The notes below the pieces were generated by a model. The model had not been told where the DNA came from. It saw nothing but the letters and a program-made list of their open reading frames with translations, and did not search any database. DNA of 64,000 bases from Protaetia brevitarsis (lineage: Eukaryota; Arthropoda; Insecta; Coleoptera; Scarabaeidae). The DNA is taken from NCBI GenBank assembly GCA_004143645.1, contig RXPK01000016.1, positions 806,001-870,000 on the forward strand, in the 5' to 3' direction. Within the stretch, counting starts at the first letter, position 1; each line of letters starts with the position of its first letter. A program made the translations under genes and the position numbers. This document shows positions 23,801 through 32,800 of the stretch, in pieces.

Positions 23801-26800
23801 AATTCTGTCGGCGAAGAAAGTATCTACAAGAAGAAACTGGGAAGAACGTGCTCCTGTCAGTTTTATAGGGAGAGTTGTGCCCTCTGCAGTGCTAATAGTT
23901 CTAGCACCGGTTCTAATCAAGATCACACTGAAAATCAGCAAGATAGTATTATTGAGGAAGGAAGCGATTTTGTTAAAAGGTAAGTTTTTAAAACTTTTTA
24001 AAGCTGTTCGTACAATCCAAAGATCAAAAAATACATTTTTTAGTAAACTTTTTTTATTAAACTAGAACTCCTTAGGGTGGGTTTATCAGTGTAAGGATAA
24101 AAGTGCAAGGTAAGCAACTAACAGATATCGTAACTGACAGGTAAAATTTTGTAGCTGTTTTTCATTATGTTTTTAACTCTAAGTTTACTGTTTACAAAAT
24201 TATTAATAGTTGGTAACGCTCTCGGGTAAATAATGCGCTGCGATTGGTTAGCAGAAAATAGACTGACGGCTCGTTTGACATTTGACACATATGACATAGG
24301 GATAGGCTTGTTTACAAACAGTTTGTCTATGAATTGTCTGTGATATCGCGCTTATTTTATCATGGAATTATTTATTAAGTGGTGATAAAGACGAAGACGT
24401 TACACGTTTATTGAGACACGAACGATGGCCCTAGTGAGACCGAGAATTGAATATTGGTATGATAATGGTAATTGGAAGAAAAGATTTACTGTTCTTAGAT
24501 ACAAAATAAGACTGCAATTGCAAACAACATTAACAGTAATAGTAGCAACAACTGTGTTATATAATATAGCTATTGACCAAAAAGAAGAAAATTTCCACGA
24601 GATCCAAATATTATATTGAAGATGATGCATATTATTTTAATTGGGATATTGATCCTGTGGAAGCTGAAGGTCTATGCAATGCTCGTGCACAGCTAATAGC
24701 AAATTATTTTCCCAATCTGTTATAAAAAGGTTGATCGGAATTATTACTTTCATACAAATATGTGTATTTCTTCCTGTAAATAAACAACAGATTCCAATGC
24801 CTTCTTTATTTTATTTTAATAAACAATAATTTTGTAAAACAAAACAAAATATAACCAATATCACATATTAAGCTAAATTTACATCCCGTTTAGATCCCGA
24901 AAATAACTAAATAACAAAAACGAAATTGCTACTCTCATAAATAAAAAGTATACAAATAAAACTCAATTATCACGAATTTTGTGTAATATTTTCAAATATT
25001 TCTCTTATAATTGGTTAACTGCGTACATTTATTATTATTATATATTTAGTTTATAATCACCGATGATTATGCGAACATCAAGCATCTGATGGATACATAC
25101 ATTACCTTTCTAGTAAAGTGATGGACAAATTTATCTTCCATATAACCGTTATCTAGCAGGTAATTGCACATGATAAACGGTTTAGATTTATTTTTTGTTA
25201 CTATTTTATCTATAAGTTAATTTATTTATCCTTGCATTGATAAACCCACTCTTAATTGAATGTTTTAAATCTTACGTTTTGAAGTAATTTCAGCCAACGG
25301 TTTTAAAACAAATTTTATCGTCAATTTAACATACATTTTAAGAGTCGCTTAAATCGAAAATTTTAAACGATACCAAGCTAGGATACTTTTGATAGGGAAA
25401 TGTAAAACTTTGTATTATATTTTTATTTAACTGTATTTTGGTGTACTGTGAATGTTCTTCCTGTTTCCCATTAATTATATTTATTCAATAGACCATAATA
25501 TATAGTATTTTGCTTTTCGAACGTATCTTTCTCTCAATGGCGCGATGATGCACCTAGTAATCTAATAGAAATATTAGATGGACAATGGATCACAATGCCT
25601 CCTTCTGTAGACTCGTGTAGTTGTCAATTAGACACGTGCTGCCTGATTAGGGCGCAAAATGTCTTCCGATTACGTTCACTATTGTTCAATACCGTATAGT
25701 GTTAGATGAGAACACAGGCAAAAATGTACTTGTAATTAGAGAGCGCGAAGAATCAGCTCAGAACTAGATTTAATGCTTAACAGTACTTAGCTACTTTTTG
25801 TAGCAAACATATAGAAACTTGTGTTTGATAGTCCATAATTAGGTGAGCAGTAATAGTTAAATAAATTAAATTCGAAAGTCTACTTCCTAATTCGTTTATT
25901 AATATACTATGAGATCAAATTGTTTTAGTTACAAGTTTCGACATATGATAGTAAATGTCTTCTTCAGGCTTCAGCATGATCCCATAGTATATTAATAAAA
26001 GAATTAGGAAGTACATTTTCGAATTTAATTTACTTCTTTATATAAAAACTTACTGTAAACATAAATATAAGATACTGTAACGTGTGCCTACTTTTTCTTT
26101 AAATTAAATATCCAACTGCACCAGCAAGTGGCACTACCATTGAAAGTAGGGATCATGTAGATAGAATGAATGATCTGCTCATAGAGGGCGCTGCTATATG
26201 CCGCATAGATACGCAATCGAAATTTCTAGCGCGAAATACCTCGAAAATTCAGGAAAGATGTAGATTGCTCCAGAACCAAACGCACCAAATATAAACGCAC
26301 TCGCGAACTAGGACTGACAGTTTGTATTGGAGAGTATAATGTATATATTTGAACTTTACATATTTCACTACTAATAGAGAGAGAGGTGCCGTCTTTAAGG
26401 CAAATTCTGTAATGCTATATATTTAACACGTTTTCTGCATATGTGGCCAAAAAGTTTGCCATAATATGGTTTCATAAAATCACCAAATATTTTCAATTGG
26501 ATTAAACAAGTTGTATTATATTCGTATCGCAAAAGCAATTAAACTAATTAATATTTCCAATAATCATTCCAATAATCTAAATTATATTAGACAATTTCAT
26601 GTGTATGTACTTGTATACGTTGAACCAGTTGCCTCTAACTGCGTAAGACCTATCGACAAATTTCTTAATTTATTATTAAAAATATGAGCGGAACGATATT
26701 TTGTTAAAGTTAGGATAAACTATTTTCTTATAACATCACAAGAAGATGCTTACAATGAAGGATAAAGTGCTGCTAGCCTCCTTCACTAGCACATCAACGG

Positions 26801-29800
26801 TTTCCAAAATATTTCTTGTTTTGTAAATACTTGTACCTAAAGAGCTAAACATTTGTTTCTTTGGAAAGAAGCTGTTTGATTATTTTAATAACCGAATTAT
26901 AGGTTAAAGGTATTTTGTATTAATACAGCGTAAATCTATTACTACTGTATTCTCTAGGCTTAGGAAATTAATATTATCTTAAGGTTTGCTCGTTGGGGTT
27001 ACACCAATCACACTGGTGCGTATTTTATCTTTTTCTCAGATAGGTACGCAAACATTGGATCTTTTATCCTGTTTTAATTAGGAGCAAATGTAGGGAGTGT
27101 AGGGTCAACAAACAAACCTTTAGTCTCGCGAAAAAGCATAAGAAATAGTAGATATACAGCGTGATTGATTTTATGTGTCCAGGTTTTTATAGCATATTTC
27201 ATTGATTATGAGAGATAGAAAAAACATTTATTAAGCAAAAGTTGCGTATATTAAATGACTGATAATACTACATAGTAAGAGAAGAAAATGACGCAAAAAC
27301 AAAGGAGCATCGCTTTTTTTTTTTTTTTAAAGCCATAATCCCATTTAAGGTTTTTTTTTTCAATTAACTGAAAGAACTTAAATTTATCTGTACAATGATA
27401 TTACTACACATGCTATAATTTATTTACAAATTGAAGGTACAGCAATTTTTCAAAAAATACAAATTGCAATTTTCGATATAACGAAAACATTAGCGAAATA
27501 ATAGTGTCTGGCATTTGTATTTGACAATAATCGAAATCATTAACTCTTTGAACCACAATGCAGCAAAATATTTTTATAAATGATGAAAAAATAAATATGT
27601 TAAGAATTTTTATTCGGTATAATGATATAATCAAGAAGCAAGTGTGATGTACCTAAATTTGTATTCCGAATGACGACAAGTGAATGTGATTGGAAATCTA
27701 TGTACACAGAACTTCGCCACAGAATTCCACAGAATTTCGGAGACGAGAAAGTAGTTGCTTTGACATACTTCAGAGCGTATCCACGATATTCCTTACGCAA
27801 AGCAGTAGCTGATTTAGAGTTCACCTACTACAGGATATCTGGTATCCTTAAGAAAAATAAATGACACCATTCAAACAATCAATTGGTACAAGGATTTGGT
27901 TAGTTAGCCATTACCATTTAATTAATATTACACTCCGGAGCATCATGAATTATATTTTGCATAAAACGGTGTATCGAATAGAAAGAATGATCATTACTGG
28001 GATAATAAAAAGAAGACCATGTCGATATCAAAACTGATTTTAAATTAAAATGTGGCTTGGCATTGTGAACGACCTTATACACACTTAAGGTGAAAGATAC
28101 AAGGACTCTATAGAAAATAAATTTATAGATTTGTTGAATATTATCAGATGTTATCAAAAGCGTATAGAAATTTATTATGAAGAACGTAACTCTGTGTTCA
28201 GACTTATGGTGGACACTTAGAGCTTAACTGACTCTTTTTGTTGCATTAGTATTATTACTTGGGTGATTGCTTACGAGTTGACTTTACTTTTTTTCTTCTT
28301 CATATTTTTTTTTTGCTATCGTTTTCGGTATTACTCGGATATTCAAACTAAAAGCACGTTTGGTTAAAAATAAAGACACGACTTAACAGTTATTGAAATA
28401 ATCATTCTCAATACCTTTGCATTTTTTATACACATTTCCTTTCTTAGAAAGGCATGGGCACACTACTTATTTAATAGTTCCATTGACCTGATCGCCATTG
28501 CACTAAATTATAGTTCTTGAAAAATGTATCTGAAGACAATAAATTATATATATTTTTCCCCAACCTGTCGTCATAAATCTAAGTGAGAACGTGTGACATT
28601 TACGCAGTGGTAAATCATAGTCTTAATTGGATAAAGCTAATGTACCTACTACACATTTATAAAGCGTTCATCACACACCTGATATTTATTGTCATGCCTT
28701 CTTAAGAATTGCGAGCTACATTTTCAGACGGTCATTAAATTACAACACGAGCAGATTTGGTCATGTATATTGTGGCAACGAAAATAAATAAAATAAGTCT
28801 TTAATAGTTGGCGATGTATTGTATTTGGTGAATGTAGTAACCTTCGCAAATATAACTTTACTAGTAGGTGTTGAAGTTGAAGCAGGAAAACGTTAATAGG
28901 TAGGTATGTGAATTGTATAACACTCTAATCAGTAATAAATTTCTTGTTAAACATACCTAACACTCATATCTAATAAGGATAAAACCAGAAAAATAAGTTG
29001 GTTTATAAATTGATTATAATAATTTGTGAATTGAATACATCCAAAATTCACATACTCACTTACAACTGTGCTTTCTTCAGAAGAATGTTTTGATATACAT
29101 ATATCGTGTTTCAAAAAAATATTTTGGAGGGTAAACGGCTAGCTTATTTGCCGATGGTGACTTTTATAGTTAAATGATGGATATTTTGGAAAGGTTTTTT
29201 CAAGATTTGAACCTAACATATCTTATAGCCAAGCAACCTACATATCTTCATCTTTAGCTCTAGAGGTTGTTTTTTATTTCAAAAAGCTTCAGGGACACCA
29301 TTTATTTACCATCGCTTGAATTGTATAGATTTTTTTGCGTGCATTTAAATTTTACCAAACAGATTCTCAAATCTACTGCTTCTTTTTTATTATGTAAATT
29401 ATCAAGTTATAGTTTCTTCGAAGAACAAAGAACACAACTACGTTTAAGCTTAAGGATATAATGCAATGAAAGACTGTATATAACTTCAATTTAAAATTAT
29501 TTCGTACAGCCAATTTCATATGCAATAAAGAAAATTGGTGAATTCACCTATAAATTAAGAATATCTGAAAATATTCAATAGATATTAGATGTACAAATTA
29601 GACATATCTATAACGCAAACCTACAAAAATACTATAATTTATAATGACTAATATAAACAATCCCGCATAAACTATTTTTACCGTGAACATTTACAGTACT
29701 TTTATTATAATACAATGCCAACCTCCATCCGAATTTACCTTTATAGGTAGATACTTGAAAACTTGTAGCAATGATTTCCTGTCTAGGAGTTAATTTTAAC

Positions 29801-32800
29801 GGGTGCATTTAGATCTAAAGAAGAGTGTGCAGTGCAGATGCTGTTTTTATACCAAAAAAACGAAGATAGAGACAAATTTAGAATACCTAGATAATGTGTT
29901 TTTATTTTTATAGCAGAGCGGTTGTCATAAAATAAGAAATAGAAAAAGATAAACATGGCAACAAATGCCATTTAATGATGACAGACCTCAAATGCGTATT
30001 GTAATAGTTACAAAGATGAAACCAAAAGATGAGTAGGTAATACTTAATAGGCCAAGCACCATCGAACAAAAAAAAAGTGTATACAATTATCCCCGTGGTA
30101 CAATACGTCAAAAGAAGTATTCTACAATTTGAAGCTTTGCCCAATAACAAATAACAAAGAATACAGCTACAGCGCATTAACAGGTATCCAGCAATTCGGC
30201 CTAATGAAACAGTTAATAGATTAGCTAAAGAATGACAAGTATACAACGTAATTGGGATGTTAAAATACTAGGAAGTGATACAAGAGCTAAAATCAAAGCT
30301 AACATTCTACAAATAATAACTGGCAAATACAATGGACGCAATACCATACAGAAACATTATGAAGAAATACGTTCTGAACGAATCACTCAACAATGGTACA
30401 AAAGCATGGAAGCAGGAAATGGGGAAAAGGGAATAGGGAAAAGAGAATAGGGAAAGGAATGGACAAAAGGGAAACACGCAAGAGAAATAGGGAAAGGGGA
30501 ATAGGAAAAAGAGAGCAGAGAATGGAGAAAAAAAGAAATGGGAAAGGGAATGGAAATAGGGAAACAAAGGGAACAGGAAAAGGAAATGTCGAAAAGGAAA
30601 AGGTAAGAGGGATCAAAAAAGGGAAGCTGTGAAATGAGGACGGAGAAAAAGGAAAAGGAAAAAGAGAATAGGAATTCGGAAAAGGAAATAGGTAGAAAAA
30701 AGGAAAGAAAGAAGAGGAAAAACATATATAAGAAGAAAAAGGAATTAGGGACAAGGGAACAAAGAAAAGAGAACTGGGAAAAATATAGAAAATGATATTT
30801 ACATTATCATTAAAGAAAACTACCTAAAAGCAATGATGGAAGTCAAGGTAGGCGTATTGTATGATGTGTCAGATACATTATACCTGAATTTTAATCTGAC
30901 AGTAGTTACTGGAAAACAAAATGGCGGACCCAATATGGCCGAAAAGTTTTTGAAATATTGGTATCGTTATTTATGAATATAGAGTGAAAAACAAAATGGC
31001 GCGTCCAATATGGCGGGAAAACATTTGAAAAATTCGGTAACTTAAAGGGTTTTTGATAATAACTGGAAGAAAAAGAAACATTTGAAAGAAACATCATTCA
31101 TGAAGTTAAAGATGTAAAGGATGTAAAAAAAGATGGAAAATGAAAGAATCAAGTATGCTTAAAACGTAGAAAAAACTGTAAAACGAATTGAAAAGTTTAG
31201 CAAGTGTTAGAAAAGGTAGAAAATTTGGAAGGAAAGTACTGTAAAAAAAAAAACAAAAGAAAGCTATCAGGGATGCGTTGCACATTTCATGACAGGTGTT
31301 TTGAAGGAGAATGGACCGGCTTACTAATCCACAATCTTCAAAAGGACGCATTCTAGAAAAATGCACGACTTCTTTATACTTACATATTAGGTGATGTGTT
31401 TAAAACTTAAGATGCGGTATAAATTCACGTAATATTGTAGATATACATAACTATGCTGATTATTTTGTTTTATCTTCAGTAATTACGTATACATTTGTAA
31501 AACATTAAAAACGCCTTGTATCTTATCTTTTATATCATCTCTATCTGTAGTTACGCTGCATTAAAGCAGTATTGCTTACAAATACGTCAGTCAATAATTC
31601 AACAGTCTTTATTAGCCTAATTATATCGAACCCGCTTTTTAAGAGATAGAATATTGTTTACGAAATATCACAGAGTAACTCTAAATTTTTTAAACAATTT
31701 TCATATTGTGGATTTGATACAATCCATTCGAAACATTCGATAATAGTATTAGCTGTATATACGTTATGTTTCCTTGTAAACCACAAACTTTTCTACTCTC
31801 CGTCCCTTTTACCAGTGGCAGTGATGATATAGATGAAGAACAGTTCGCCGAGGGCAGAAGAAAAGTACCTCCAGTACCATCCAACAGTCACCTTCACTGC
31901 CATTCTTCTACGCTTCATTTACCGATAGATGCCTTCGATCAAACTACAGATCCAAAGACACAAAAGTAAGTGCGGCGTATTTGTCACGTCCAATAGTTGA
32001 AATGTCTATATTTGGGATTGTTATAAATAACATTGGGAGAGGTTATTTGAAGTAATTTAATCGATTTGCGTTCCATGTTTTAGAAGAATATTAAGTGTAA
32101 AGTGTTCACTTTCACCAAATAAAAATAATTTAAGCTAATGTTGAGTTTGATTTGTTTTATTGCGATATCAAAGTACAGGTAATATAGGCGTGAGTTTCCT
32201 TTTTACTTTCATGTGTCTCAAACTAAAACGGAAATTGTGCAGTTTTGATTATATAACCTTTGGATTTTTTTTTTATGTATGTATTTAATACACAGTTTTT
32301 ACAATCACAACCTAATTTATTATAACAGCATGTCAATCAAAACTAACTATATAGATATCCAACATATTTTAATTCAACTAACTCTCAAATCCATTCTTCC
32401 TACAATTTTGTTAAATAACAATTAATTTTTCAGAACTCTTTTATATATCATGAGAGAGATGATACAAACTGAAAGAGACTACGTCAACTCATTAGATTAC
32501 GTGATAGAAAACTATATACCTGAATTACTTCGCGAAGATATACCACAAACCCTCAGAGGACAGCGCAACGTAGTATTTGGAAATATAGAGAAAATCTACG
32601 AGTTCCACAGTCAGCACTTTCTACGAGAGCTGGAGCAGTGCGAACATCATCCTTTGAGTGTTGGACAAATATTCTTAAAGTACGATAAGAAATTCTACCT
32701 GTACGCCCTCTACAACAAGAACAAACCCAAATCGGACACCTTAATGTCCGAATATGGAACTATATTTTTCCAGGTAGTATCTGCATGTGTTATCCAAAAT

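Noticed and set aside
30307..30754. Several long Phe/Ser/Pro- and Lys/Arg-rich open frames
   Set aside because: They follow from the polypurine minisatellite, which lacks stop codons on both strands; they are not genes.
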